From: Phycisphaerae bacterium
Lineage (GTDB): Bacteria > Planctomycetota > Phycisphaerae > Tepidisphaerales > Tepidisphaeraceae
Direction: 5' to 3'
NCBI GenBank assembly: GCA_025936175.1
Contig: JAICTV010000029.1
Span: 1 to 33,973, forward strand
DNA length: 33,973 nucleotides
Shown: piece after piece, positions 1 through 7,563 of the stretch
How positions within the stretch are numbered: the first letter of the stretch is position 1
Layout of the letters: each line of letters starts with the position of its first letter
Position numbers and translations under genes: made by a program
Notes under the pieces: model-generated
The model's database searches: none
Told to the model about the DNA's origin: nothing
The model's input: only the letters and a program-made list of their open reading frames with translations

Positions 1-1
1 G

Positions 2-619
2 AACCAGCCGATCAATCTCACCTACGATGCGTTCGGAATCCCCGCCGCGATGGTGCGCGGGCTCTTCGAGTACCTGTACAAGTCCAACCGCCTGATCCTG
101 CTGCCGCACATTCCGAGCGGCATCATGCGGCTGGAGCAGCACGACCCGATCCGCTTCGGCGGGAAGAAGATTTATCTCTCGACCAGCGGCTGGGGCGGCG
201 CGATCACGGACGTGACGCTCAACGGCGAGCGCTGGACAAACTATTCGCCGACCGACGTCACGCTTCCGTTCGATCAGACGCCGGACGAGGCGCGCATCGA
301 CATCACCTTCAGCAGCGGCGCAACGCCGGCGATCAAGGAGAAGGCGCCGGCGGAGGAGAAGATCGATCCGCCGGCGGCGTTCGCCGATCGAGCGGCGAAG
401 CTGGCGGCGTTGATCGAGCAGAAGAAAAAAGCGGGCGAGGGGGATGCTTATGAAGCAGCACACGCGCGGCTCGCGCTGGCGGCGATTGAAACGATCGCCC
501 GCCGGCAAAAGCTCCAAGCGACCGGGAAGCTGGAAAGGCTCCCGCCACCGTCGCAAGCGGCGGCGGATCAGTCGTACATCGACACGGCAAACAAATTGTG
601 CGAGCACGCGCTTCCGTAG
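2..619 (+). CDS. C-terminal part of a probable glycosidase (partial)
   Basis: The frame is open from base 2, so the gene begins before the window; the ATG at 50 is internal. About 205 residues are visible. The first part, with a conserved-looking aromatic stretch (GLFEYLYKSNRLILLPHIP) followed by a beta-rich segment (KKIYLSTSGWGG, DVTLNGERW), looks to me like the end of a six-hairpin-type glycoside hydrolase with its small C-terminal beta domain. The family cannot be fixed from this fragment. From about residue 110 it becomes Lys/Ala/Glu-rich and helical, probably a linker or coiled tail. Its TAG stop (617-619) lies inside the left end of a palindromic element. Family assignment is weak; that the frame is coding is well supported by codon bias. 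Confidence 0.6.
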   Translation, partial: NQPINLTYDAFGIPAAMVRGLFEYLYKSNRLILLPHIPSGIMRLEQHDPIRFGGKKIYLSTSGWGGAITDVTLNGERWTNYSPTDVTLPFDQTPDEARIDITFSSGATPAIKEKAPAEEKIDPPAAFADRAAKLAALIEQKKKAGEGDAYEAAHARLALAAIETIARRQKLQATGKLERLPPPSQAAADQSYIDTANKLCEHALP

Positions 620-694
620 CATGGGCGTCTCGCCCATGCCGCTTCCGATGCAGATTGGCGTTGGAGAAGGCATGGCCGAGACGGCCATGCTACG
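615..694. repeat. Palindromic element, family A copy 1
   Basis: The left arm 615-640 and right arm 669-694 are near-perfect reverse complements, joined by a 28-base unrelated centre. Each arm is itself a small hairpin (ATGGGCG-tct-CGCCCAT on the left, ATGGCCG-aga-CGGCCAT on the right), so a cruciform of two hairpins is possible. It lies between convergent genes, and its outer CGTAG/CTACG ends contain both of their stop codons. A second copy lies at 4836-4916. It could act as a bidirectional terminator, but no U-tract is present. Confidence 0.85.
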
Positions 695-1877
695 GATAAA
701 GCAGATACTTTTGGCGTGCCCTCTTGAACGCCGCGAGGTCGTCCGCCCAGACGGGGGGAATCGTCTTCGGATCGCTCGCCGACTTGATCGCCGCCAGCGC
801 CTTGTCGTTCTTTAGCAGGCGGTTGACCTTGTCGATCTCGAACTTTTCGCCGTAGAGGTTCTTGAGCATCCAGACGATGGTCGTGCCCATCTTCACCGGC
901 TCGATCGCTTTGCGGTCGGTGACGATGACGTAGCACCCGCCACACTTTTCGCCCTTGAACTTGCTCGCGTCCGGCGTGAACTCGATCGGCACGAAGCGCA
1001 CGCCGGGGATGGCGGCGTCGTTCAGCGCCGCCGAGAGCTTGCGCGATTCGATCCACGGCGCGCCAAAGAATTCGAAGGGCTGATTCGTGCCGCGGCCGAC
1101 CGAGACGTTGCTCGCCTCGAGCAGACAGATTCCGGTGTAGAGCAGGGCGGCGGTGGTGTTGCGCATGTTGGGCGAGGAGTTGCCCCACATCAGGTTCGTC
1201 TCGTCCCAGAACATGTCGCGCTTCCAGTTCTCGCACGGCACGACGGTCAGATCGCACTTGAGGCCGTACTCGCCGTTGTAGAACTGCGCCAGCTCACCCA
1301 TCGTCATCCCGTGCGCGACCGGAAATGGCCCGTACGCGGTGAAGCCGAGCTTGTCCTTGTCGGCGATCGGGCCGTCGACGATCGTCCCGGTGATCGGATT
1401 GGGTCGATCCAGCACGACCATCTTCATCTTGTTCTCCGCCGCCGCTTCCATGCAGAGGCCGAGCGTCGCGCTGACGGTGTAGAAGCGCGCGCCGACGTCC
1501 TGCAGGTCGTAGACGATCGTGTCGCACCCTTCGAGCATCTGCTTCGATGGCTTGCGCGTCTCGCCGTAGATGCTGAGGACGGGAAGCCTGGTTTTCGGGT
1601 CGAGGGTGTCCTTGATCTTCTCATCCTGCACGCCGTACAGGCCGTGCTCGGGCGCGAGGAGCTTGACGAGCTTCACGTCCGGCGCGGCGGCGAGGAGATC
1701 GACGAGGCGATTGCCCTCGCGATCACGGCCGGTCTGGTTCGTCACCAGCGCGACCTTCCGCCCGGCCAGAACCTTATAGCCGTCGCGCTTGAGCACGTCC
1801 GCGCCGCACATGACGTCGGCGACGGCGAGCGCGGGAGAAACGAACGCCAGCAGCACGATGCAGAACCATTTGATCAT
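690..1877 (-). CDS. namZ: NamZ-like exo-beta-N-acetylmuramidase (DUF1343)
   Basis: 395 residues, the normal length for DUF1343, a family that includes the peptidoglycan exo-N-acetylmuramidase NamZ (GH171), which removes terminal MurNAc from wall fragments. Family signatures seen in order are LVTNQTGRDREG (about 45-56), LLAPEHGLYG (about 73-82), YDLQDVGARFYT (about 124-135), LDRPNPITG (about 156-164), HGMTMGELAQFYNGEYG and NSSPNMRNT. An N-terminal signal peptide (MIKWFCIVLLAFVSPALAVA) implies export. The start is 6 bases after the stop of the upstream GNAT gene, so the two are probably co-transcribed. The TAG stop (690-692) is provided by the right end of palindromic element A. Family call is strong; the exact substrate here is inferred. 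Confidence 0.9.
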   Translation of the reverse strand: MIKWFCIVLLAFVSPALAVADVMCGADVLKRDGYKVLAGRKVALVTNQTGRDREGNRLVDLLAAAPDVKLVKLLAPEHGLYGVQDEKIKDTLDPKTRLPVLSIYGETRKPSKQMLEGCDTIVYDLQDVGARFYTVSATLGLCMEAAAENKMKMVVLDRPNPITGTIVDGPIADKDKLGFTAYGPFPVAHGMTMGELAQFYNGEYGLKCDLTVVPCENWKRDMFWDETNLMWGNSSPNMRNTTAALLYTGICLLEASNVSVGRGTNQPFEFFGAPWIESRKLSAALNDAAIPGVRFVPIEFTPDASKFKGEKCGGCYVIVTDRKAIEPVKMGTTIVWMLKNLYGEKFEIDKVNRLLKNDKALAAIKSASDPKTIPPVWADDLAAFKRARQKYLLYP

Positions 1878-1883
1878 TGCGAT

Positions 1884-2441
1884 TCACCAGGTGTTGGCGC
1901 CGACGTACACAGGCTCTTGTTCGAGGATCGGCCGAAACGCGCGGCCCTTGTCAGTCAGGAATACGCCCATCACGAAGCCGTCGTTGTACAGCGTGGGATT
2001 GGCACGGTCGCCGAAGTAGATGCGCGGGGCGGGAACCAGCTCCCAGCCGACGCGTTCGTAGAGCGAGCGCACGCGCTGCCCGCAGAAGAGCAGGGCGAAG
2101 TCGATCGTCGGATCGTTGCGAAGTTGATCCGTCGCGGCGGTGACGACCTGCTCGCCGAAGCCGCTCCCGCGGTGGCTCGGATAGCAGAACACGCTGCTCA
2201 ACCCGCCGACGTTGAACGTTTGCCCGCCATGCTCGATCTTCCGCGACGCCGCGATTGCGTGGCTGACCAGCACCTCGCCGTCCACGGTGACGAAGTGCAG
2301 GCAGTGGTCTGGATAGGGCGTCCAATCGCACTTGGTCTGCCGGCCGATGAACTGCGGCCATTGCGTTCGCACATAGCTGGCGATCTGGATGGAGATGTCG
2401 CGCGGGAGATCCGGCTTGAGGTAGGAGCGAAGCTCAGGCAT
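1884..2441 (-). CDS. GNAT family N-acetyltransferase
   Basis: 185 residues from the ATG at 2441; a GTG at 2459 would add six residues. The acetyl-CoA binding motif A is visible as VFCYPSHRGSGFGEQVV near the middle (R/Q-x-x-G-x-G/A type), followed by a helix and a typical GNAT C-terminal element (SLYERVGWELVP). The substrate cannot be told. It sits directly upstream of the NamZ-like gene with a 6-base gap. Its start faces, and overlaps by about two bases, the start of the divergent acyltransferase gene, so at least one of the two start calls may be slightly wrong; a GGTGATCACA palindrome offers GTG starts on both strands. Confidence 0.85.
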   Translation of the reverse strand: MPELRSYLKPDLPRDISIQIASYVRTQWPQFIGRQTKCDWTPYPDHCLHFVTVDGEVLVSHAIAASRKIEHGGQTFNVGGLSSVFCYPSHRGSGFGEQVVTAATDQLRNDPTIDFALLFCGQRVRSLYERVGWELVPAPRIYFGDRANPTLYNDGFVMGVFLTDKGRAFRPILEQEPVYVGANTW

Positions 2442-3099
2442 GCTTTGCCATGTGATCACCGATTACCGCCGGCGGTTCAAGAGCTGCGGCAAGGATGTCG
2501 TCATCGAGGACGGCGTCGAGATCGAGCATCCGGAGGTGATGGAGGTCGGCGACCGCGTCTATTTATATCGCGGCTTCCGCATGATCGAGCGGCCGCAGCT
2601 CGTCCGCATCGGCTCGGACGTCAGCTTCTATCCGAACTCTTTTATCCAAGGCCCGGGCGAGCGATTCGAAGTCGCCGATCACGTCGATTTCTTCCCCAAC
2701 ACGTACATCTCGCTCGGCAAAGGCGCGGGCGCGTTCGTCACGATCGGCCACCACACCCACTTCGCCCCCGGCTGCTGCCTCTACGGCCACGGCGGGCTGA
2801 CGATCGGCCCGTACTGCAACATCGCTGCTCACTGCGTGCTGGCGACGGTGGGGCACGATCCGGTCATCCGCGATCAGCCGATGGCGCTCGCGCCCGGCTG
2901 CTGCGCGCCGATCACGCTGGTCGAAGACGTCTGGCTCGGCGCGAACGTGACGGTGACGAGCAACGTGACGATCGCCAAGGGCTGCATCATCGGCGCCAAC
3001 GCCGTCATGAACAAAAACACCGAGCCCTTTGGCTTGTACGCAGGTGTGCCGGCGAGGCGGGTGCGGGAAAGACGACAAGGTGACAAGGTGAGGGGGTGA
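2440..3099 (+). CDS. Hexapeptide-repeat (left-handed beta-helix) acyltransferase
   Basis: 219 residues built from imperfect [LIV]-G-x4 hexapeptide repeats (VMEVGDRVYL, LVRIGSDVSF, FVTIGHHTHF, GLTIGPYCNI, EDVWLGANVTVTSNVTIAKGCIIGANAVM). It ends in the classic LYAGVPARRVRER segment of maltose/serine O-acetyltransferase-like enzymes. Such enzymes O- or N-acylate sugars or small molecules as trimers, with a His at the subunit interface; GHDPVIRD is the likely acceptor-site region. The last residues (RRQGDKVRG) and the stop come from the GTGACAAGG repeat element downstream, suggesting that the C-terminus was altered by element insertion. A GTG at 2451 is an alternative start. The substrate is unknown; a sugar is likely from context. 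Confidence 0.85.
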   Translation: MLCHVITDYRRRFKSCGKDVVIEDGVEIEHPEVMEVGDRVYLYRGFRMIERPQLVRIGSDVSFYPNSFIQGPGERFEVADHVDFFPNTYISLGKGAGAFVTIGHHTHFAPGCCLYGHGGLTIGPYCNIAAHCVLATVGHDPVIRDQPMALAPGCCAPITLVEDVWLGANVTVTSNVTIAKGCIIGANAVMNKNTEPFGLYAGVPARRVRERRQGDKVRG

Positions 3100-3174
3100 C
3101 ACGGTGACAAAGACAAAGACACGCAACATGCGACATTTCACCTTGTCACCTTATCACCTTGTCACCCTGTCACT
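3073..3174. repeat. GTGACAAGG repeat/palindrome, family F
   Basis: Left part 3073-3108 holds tandem GGTGACAAGG-like units. Right part 3134-3174 holds the reverse complement as tandem CACCTTGTCA-like units, giving a long imperfect inverted repeat. It spans the junction between two plus-strand genes and encodes the last residues of the first and most of the signal peptide of the second. Confidence 0.8.
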
Positions 3175-4498
3175 GATCGTAGCGACGTGCGCGTCGGCTG
3201 CCGATTTCAGCATTCACCCCGACCAACCCGTCGGCCCGCCCATCGTCGGCTTCGGCGCGCAGATGAACCCGTACCTCTTCTGCACGCCGAACAACATCGA
3301 CGCCGCGTCGGCCGCCGATTACGAGAAGAAGGTGGTCGCGCTGTCGCCACAGCACGTGCGGATCTTCTGCCGCGTCGCGTGGTTCGACGGCGAGCATGAC
3401 GGCATCTCGAGGGACGACCCGAAGCTGCCGGAGTCATTCCTCAAATCCTGCGAAATCGCGCAAAAAGCGGGCGCGACGATCAACGTCACCTTCTGGTACG
3501 GCCCGTGGACGCAACCCGAGGCGCAGATGAAGCGCGCGGCGGAGCTGATCAACGAGTGGATCACCAAGCGCAACCTCACCGCGATCAAGTACGTCACCAT
3601 CCAGAACGAGGTGAACGACGAAGAGCGCATGCCGCCGGAGAAGTACACGCTGCTCTATCGCACCTTCGACGCCGAGCTCAAGCGGCTCGGCGCGCGCGAC
3701 AAGATCAAGATCGTCAGCGGCGATCTCGTCTCGAATCACCAGGAGGTCTGGTTCGCCCACATCGGCAAGACGATCGGCGACATCTCCGACGGCTACTCGA
3801 TCCACGCGTACTGGGATTACTGGGACACCGAGAAACCGCTGGTGCGCTTGAACGGCCCGCGCGCGATCGTCGACGCGCTGCCGAAGGACCAGCAGCGTCC
3901 GCTCTACATCACCGAGTTCGGCGTGCGCGGACATCGCGCGGAGAGGAAGATCGAGCCAGGAACGTTTGAAGACGGCGTGCCCGTCGCCGACAAACCGCTC
4001 CAGGCAAACCAGCTCGCGCGCTTCATGCTCGAAGGTTTGAATCGCGGCTACGTCGCGTTTGTCGTCTGGACGATGGAGGACGCGTGTTACGACCGCCTGA
4101 TGCCCTACGGGCTGATGGGAACGTCACAGGAGCACTGGCGGCTCAAGCCGGGTTATCACCTGATCCGCCTGCTGACGCACACGACTTCGCCCGGCTCGCG
4201 GGCGGTGAAGATCGACGGTGAAAAGCCGGACTGCGTTGTCACCGCGACGCGCGACGAGAAGGGTGAACTCGCCGTTTACGCGCTGAATCTCTCGACCAAG
4301 CTTCAGGCTGTCACTATCGCCGGCCTGAAGTCGAATCACTCGCTCGCGCACATCGGCTGGAACCGCGACGGCGCCGGCCGGCTCTCCGTCGGCCCGCTGA
4401 TCCCGCCCGAGAACGAGATCACCCTCCGCCTCCCGCCGCTGAGCATGACCGCGCTGACGACCAGGCCGCTCGATCGCGCGCTGCCCGCTCAGCCCTGA
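3128..4498 (+). CDS. Secreted clan GH-A-like glycoside hydrolase
   Basis: 456 residues from the ATG at 3128; a GTG at 3104 is an alternative. A signal peptide (MRHFTLSPYHLVTLSLIVAT, cleavage near ASAAD) predicts export. The body fits a (beta/alpha)8 retaining glycosidase: VTIQNEVND places the acid/base Glu at about residue 161 and YITEFGVRG places the nucleophile Glu at about 263, the NE...E arrangement of clan GH-A. A C-terminal beta domain follows (ELAVYALNLSTK, LPPLSMTALT), as in GH30/GH39-like enzymes. The family cannot be assigned by eye. The hydrophobic core of the signal peptide is encoded by repeat F. The TGA overlaps the convergent downstream gene by 10 bases. Confidence 0.82.
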   Translation: MRHFTLSPYHLVTLSLIVATCASAADFSIHPDQPVGPPIVGFGAQMNPYLFCTPNNIDAASAADYEKKVVALSPQHVRIFCRVAWFDGEHDGISRDDPKLPESFLKSCEIAQKAGATINVTFWYGPWTQPEAQMKRAAELINEWITKRNLTAIKYVTIQNEVNDEERMPPEKYTLLYRTFDAELKRLGARDKIKIVSGDLVSNHQEVWFAHIGKTIGDISDGYSIHAYWDYWDTEKPLVRLNGPRAIVDALPKDQQRPLYITEFGVRGHRAERKIEPGTFEDGVPVADKPLQANQLARFMLEGLNRGYVAFVVWTMEDACYDRLMPYGLMGTSQEHWRLKPGYHLIRLLTHTTSPGSRAVKIDGEKPDCVVTATRDEKGELAVYALNLSTKLQAVTIAGLKSNHSLAHIGWNRDGAGRLSVGPLIPPENEITLRLPPLSMTALTTRPLDRALPAQP

Positions 4499-4824
4499 CC
4501 CGCCGCGGGCGCGATCGTGTAAATCCACCACCGCCGCTTCGGCCGCCTGGTGTTCTTCGCCTGCCGGTCGCAGTAGATCGTCATCTCTTCCCCGCTGGCG
4601 ACGCGCACGCGGAACCAGTGCCGGCGGAGATAGACCTCGCCGCGATCGGTGCCGGTGCCTTTCCACGAGGCGAGCAGACCTTCGACGACGTACGGCTTTC
4701 CGCGCCAGGTGAACTCGCGCGGTACCCCCGCCTCCCCGCGCGACATCGCGGTCGTGTCGAACGACCCCGCCTCGGGCGTGATCGCTTCTCCGATGAATTC
4801 TTCGCGAGGTTCCGCGGACGCCAT
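4489..4824 (-). CDS. Small DUF6504-like protein
   Basis: 111 residues from MASAEPREEF. The recognisable core is PREFTWRGKPYVVEGLLASW...YLRRHWFRVRV...YCDRQ, resembling the small DUF6504-type domain (a WRG-x-Y-V motif followed by a spaced W). No biochemical function is known to me. A longer frame begins at 4887, but its first 21 residues (including RHGRGRPCY) are the translation of palindromic element A, so I reject that start. It is the last same-strand gene after the ubiquitin-like operon, separated by 107 bases that are mostly element A, so it may be co-transcribed; membership in the system is uncertain. Its stop overlaps the convergent glycosidase. Confidence 0.7.
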   Translation of the reverse strand: MASAEPREEFIGEAITPEAGSFDTTAMSRGEAGVPREFTWRGKPYVVEGLLASWKGTGTDRGEVYLRRHWFRVRVASGEEMTIYCDRQAKNTRRPKRRWWIYTIAPAAGQG

Positions 4825-4835
4825 CGGATTCACCA

Positions 4836-4916
4836 CGTAGCATGGGCGTCCTCGCCCATGCCGCTTCGAACGTCTCTTGGTCCGCAAAAAGGCATGGCCG
4901 AGACGGCCATGCTACG
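4836..4916. repeat. Palindromic element, family A copy 2
   Basis: Arms 4836-4862 and 4891-4916 match those of the copy at 615-694 with only a few changes, while the centre differs. It fills most of the 107-base gap between the E2 gene and the DUF6504-like gene. Confidence 0.85.
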
Positions 4917-4931
4917 GAAGCAGCCTCCCCT

Positions 4932-5564
4932 TTAATCCAACTCCGGGGGGCGCATGTTGCGATCGTCGGTCGGCAGCTCGCGCGCGTGCAGGTCGGCCCA
5001 CATCGCGGCCTCGGCGTCGAGCGGGCTTTTGATGTTGTACGCCTGGAACGCGATCATCTCGCCGATCCGCACCACCAGATCCACCAGCCGCTCGCCCGCC
5101 GTCCAGTGGTCGCCGACGCAGATCGTCGCCGGCTCGATGTTGGGGTGGAAGATCGGCGTGAGCATCTTGCACTTGGGGCCCATGCGCGGGTAGTCGCTGA
5201 TGAGCTGGATCTCCACCAGGTGGTAATCGCGCTCGACGGGCTCCTTGCGCCCCGGGATGCGCTCGAGGCTCTTGACGAAGTACTCGACCTCGTACAGCTC
5301 CGGCGGCGTGCCTTCCATTTTGCGGATCTTGATGACCGGAAAGTCTTCGAACGCCTGCGCCATCTGCTCGGCGTCGGCCTTGAGCCGCCGGATGCGCGGC
5401 GGGATCTTCGCCTCCGCCGGCGGCGCGATCGCCATCTGCTCTTGCCTCACCGGATCGGGAATCGTGAAGGGCGTCTGGCACTTCTTGCAGCGCGCGCGGC
5501 GGCCCGCGAGGTTGTCGGCGACGCTGAAGAGCGCGTTACATTGCGGGCAGTGGAAGTCGATCAT
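4932..5564 (-). CDS. E2 ubiquitin-conjugating-type enzyme with N-terminal zinc ribbon
   Basis: 210 residues. Residues 1-36 are a zinc ribbon of the MJ0042 type (C6-x2-C9 ... C26-x2-C29). Residues about 60-195 form a UBC-like fold: LVEIQLISDYP, then PIFHPNI with the HPN tripeptide at 140-142, catalytic-position Cys149 in ATICVGDHW, and SPLDAEAAMW near the end, which parallels the eukaryotic E2 helix region. The order HPN, then Cys seven residues on, then W matches canonical E2s, and the Asn is the oxyanion-hole residue. Expected role: accept the Ubl thioester from the E1 encoded upstream and transfer it, possibly with the RING-like protein encoded just before. It is the sixth gene of the operon, with palindromic elements on both sides. 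No clear Shine-Dalgarno sequence was seen. Confidence 0.9.
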   Translation of the reverse strand: MIDFHCPQCNALFSVADNLAGRRARCKKCQTPFTIPDPVRQEQMAIAPPAEAKIPPRIRRLKADAEQMAQAFEDFPVIKIRKMEGTPPELYEVEYFVKSLERIPGRKEPVERDYHLVEIQLISDYPRMGPKCKMLTPIFHPNIEPATICVGDHWTAGERLVDLVVRIGEMIAFQAYNIKSPLDAEAAMWADLHARELPTDDRNMRPPELD

Positions 5565-5579
5565 CGGTGAATCATCGAC

Positions 5580-5647
5580 AGGGCGAGGCTCCTGCCGGGC
5601 CGCCTTCGGCGCCGATCGGACAATCGGCCCGGCGGGAGCCTCGCCCT
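5580..5647. repeat. Palindromic element, family B copy 1
   Basis: Arms 5581-5600 (GGGCGAGGCTCCTGCCGGGC) and 5627-5646 are reverse complements with a single mismatch. It sits in the 112-base gap between the RING-like and E2 genes. Related copies at 15098-15166 and 19060-19127 lie inside coding sequence. Confidence 0.88.
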
Positions 5648-5676
5648 CCCGGCCGCGCGGATGAACCCCGTGCAGT

Positions 5677-6189
5677 CTACTCGCGATGCCACCAGAAGGT
5701 AGAGACGACGATGCCGCCGGCGAAGCCGAGGAGGACGAGCCCCGCGGCGGCGGCGAGGATCGGACGCGACGCGAAGATCTTCGGGTCGCGCCAGATCTTC
5801 TTTTTGATCGCGCGCCAGCCGATGCCGAGCCCCACGAGCAGCGACGGCACGCCGTAGCTCAACGCCGACGCCAGCAGCGCGATCGCCGCCGCGCCGAGCA
5901 GCACAAAATCCCCGGGAAGGCGCTCGGTCTCGGTGACGATCGGCGGCGGCAGCTCTTCGACGACGGGCTCATTCGCGTCCCTGGGCTTGAGCACGTTCAC
6001 CTGCTCGCACCCGTACGCCGCACAACCCCAATTCTCCCGCCAGCATTCGGCGTGGAACGTCAGCCCGCACTTGGGGCAGGTCGTCGTCGCCTCGGTCGGA
6101 TAGACCGACGACTGACAGATGCCGCACTCGCGCAGCACCATCGTGACGTGCTTGGCGGATGATGAAGATGACGCGGGGGAGGTGCTCAT
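5677..6189 (-). CDS. Membrane-anchored RING-like zinc protein, candidate E3
   Basis: 170 residues. The N-terminal cytosol-type domain carries eight regularly spaced zinc ligands, C22-x2-C25-x12-C38-x2-C41-x4-H46-x2-C49-x6-C56-x4-C61, a binuclear treble-clef/RING arrangement with a Trp after the sixth ligand (HAECW). Prokaryotic RING fingers have been predicted by comparative genomics to act as E3s next to E1/E2/JAB genes (Burroughs, Iyer and Aravind). Residues about 94-124 and 143-165 are hydrophobic helices, so the domain should be held at the inner membrane. It lies between the FHA and E2 genes. ATG 6189 is used as start; Met17 (6141) is an alternative. E3 function is inferred; a structural zinc-finger role is the alternative. 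Confidence 0.8.
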   Translation of the reverse strand: MSTSPASSSSSAKHVTMVLRECGICQSSVYPTEATTTCPKCGLTFHAECWRENWGCAAYGCEQVNVLKPRDANEPVVEELPPPIVTETERLPGDFVLLGAAAIALLASALSYGVPSLLVGLGIGWRAIKKKIWRDPKIFASRPILAAAAGLVLLGFAGGIVVSTFWWHRE

Positions 6190-6194
6190 TCACT

Positions 6195-6264
6195 TAGCCC
6201 GCCGCTTGCGGCGGGGCATTTCGCTTTTCGCGTCGCAAAAACCCCGCCCTAAGCGGGCGGCCTA
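6195..6264. repeat. Palindromic element, family E
   Basis: Left arm 6195-6216 (TAGCCCGCCGCTTGCGGCGG...) and right arm 6242-6264 are imperfect reverse complements around a T/C-rich centre. It fills 70 of the 77 bases between the FHA gene stop and the RING-like gene start. Only one copy is in the window. Confidence 0.8.
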
Positions 6265-6266
6265 TG

Positions 6267-7523
6267 TTACGCCAACGTCGACGGCTGCTTCTCCTGAAAC
6301 AGAAAACGCGTTCCGCCGATCTGCACCTGGTCTCCGCTGCGCAGTCGCACGCGCGAGACCGGCCTTCCGTTCACCATCGTCGCGGTGCCCAGCGGCAGGT
6401 CTTCCAGCTCGAAGCCGCCCTTGACGATGTGGATCGCCGCGTGACGGCGCCCGACTTGCGGGTCCTTGAAGAGGTAAATCTGGCTGTCGGGCGAGGAGCC
6501 GATGAACGTGGGGTTGCGGTAGAGGATGAACTGCTTGCCGGCGATGAGGCCTTGCGTGACCTTGAGCCATCCGCTGCGCGCCGCGGCTTCGACCAGCGCG
6601 CTGCTCCCGCCGGCGATCCCGCCGATCGCGACCAGGCCGATCAGCGAGCTGAGCGCGTCGCTGTGTGCGTATTTGGCGACGATGTCGAACAGCGCCCCGC
6701 CAATGATCCCGCCGAGCAATCCGCCGCCCGCGCCGATGATCAGCTTCTTCCCGTTGCGCATGACCAGTCCCGCGGCAAGCGAGAGTGTCAGACCGACCAC
6801 CGCCCACTGCGCGATGCGCGCCACGATCTGCCGCCCGGGCGTGATGGTTCCTTCGCTCCCGGCGAGCGCCGCGTAGAGTCGATCGGCGAACAGCGCGACG
6901 GCGACGCCGCCGAGCAGCCCCAGCGTCGCCCCGACCGAGCCGTTGATGATCGCCGAGGGGATGTTGCGCGAGACCATCGGCTCGGCGATCGACAGCGCGA
7001 TCGCCAGGATCATCCCCGACACGCCGAACGCGATCACGTTGCTGATGAACTCTTTCCACGCATCGCGGCGGGTGACGGCGGCGAGACGCGCTTCCTTTTC
7101 GGACGTGGTCAGTCGCTCATCGGCGTAGATCAGGAAGTACGGGTTCTTCCGTCCGTCGGCGGCGACGAGCTCGACGTAGCCGGCGCGCTCGTCGGGGGAG
7201 ATTTTTCCCGCGTCGGCGGCGGTGCGGATTTCCTTCACCCGGTTCATCAGCTCCGAGGCTTCCAGTCGCGCGCTGTTGCGAAAGTGCATCGCCTGCCCCG
7301 CCGTCCACGCGATGACTCCCCCCAGCACGCCGAACACCGTCATGTAGAAGATCGCGTTGAACCACAGGCTCTTGAACTTCGCCTGCGACTTCTCCTGCTC
7401 GGCGTCCTGGATCTCGGCGTACTCGCGGTTGCGGCGCATCGCCTGCATCGCGCTGACGCGCTGCTCCACCTGCCGCGTGCGAAGCTCGTCCCACGTGATG
7501 GTGATCTTGTTCTCGTCGGCCAT
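6267..7523 (-). CDS. Multi-pass membrane protein with C-terminal FHA domain
   Basis: 418 residues. Residues 1-50 are a charged helical segment, likely coiled coil. A hydrophobic helix lies at about 53-75, a charged 80-155 region follows, and then about five Gly-rich membrane segments (about 160-180, 190-213, 238-255, 261-283, 292-312). Residues about 330-410 form an FHA-like beta sandwich: FIGSSPDSQIYL, then VGRRHAAIHI, then MVNGRPV. FHA domains bind phosphothreonine, but here two usual contact residues differ (GS instead of GR in the first motif, G instead of S before RRH), so binding may be altered. It lies between the JAMM and RING-like genes, with palindromic elements in both flanking gaps. 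Likely a membrane scaffold for the conjugation system; this is inference. Confidence 0.85.
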   Translation of the reverse strand: MADENKITITWDELRTRQVEQRVSAMQAMRRNREYAEIQDAEQEKSQAKFKSLWFNAIFYMTVFGVLGGVIAWTAGQAMHFRNSARLEASELMNRVKEIRTAADAGKISPDERAGYVELVAADGRKNPYFLIYADERLTTSEKEARLAAVTRRDAWKEFISNVIAFGVSGMILAIALSIAEPMVSRNIPSAIINGSVGATLGLLGGVAVALFADRLYAALAGSEGTITPGRQIVARIAQWAVVGLTLSLAAGLVMRNGKKLIIGAGGGLLGGIIGGALFDIVAKYAHSDALSSLIGLVAIGGIAGGSSALVEAAARSGWLKVTQGLIAGKQFILYRNPTFIGSSPDSQIYLFKDPQVGRRHAAIHIVKGGFELEDLPLGTATMVNGRPVSRVRLRSGDQVQIGGTRFLFQEKQPSTLA

Positions 7524-7563
7524 ACGACTTCAGCTCATCCCACTTAGCGGACACGCGCAAGCA

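Noticed and set aside
4825-4887. N-terminal extension of the DUF6504-like protein
   Set aside because: It is the translation of palindromic element A; the internal ATG at 4824 begins the conserved part.
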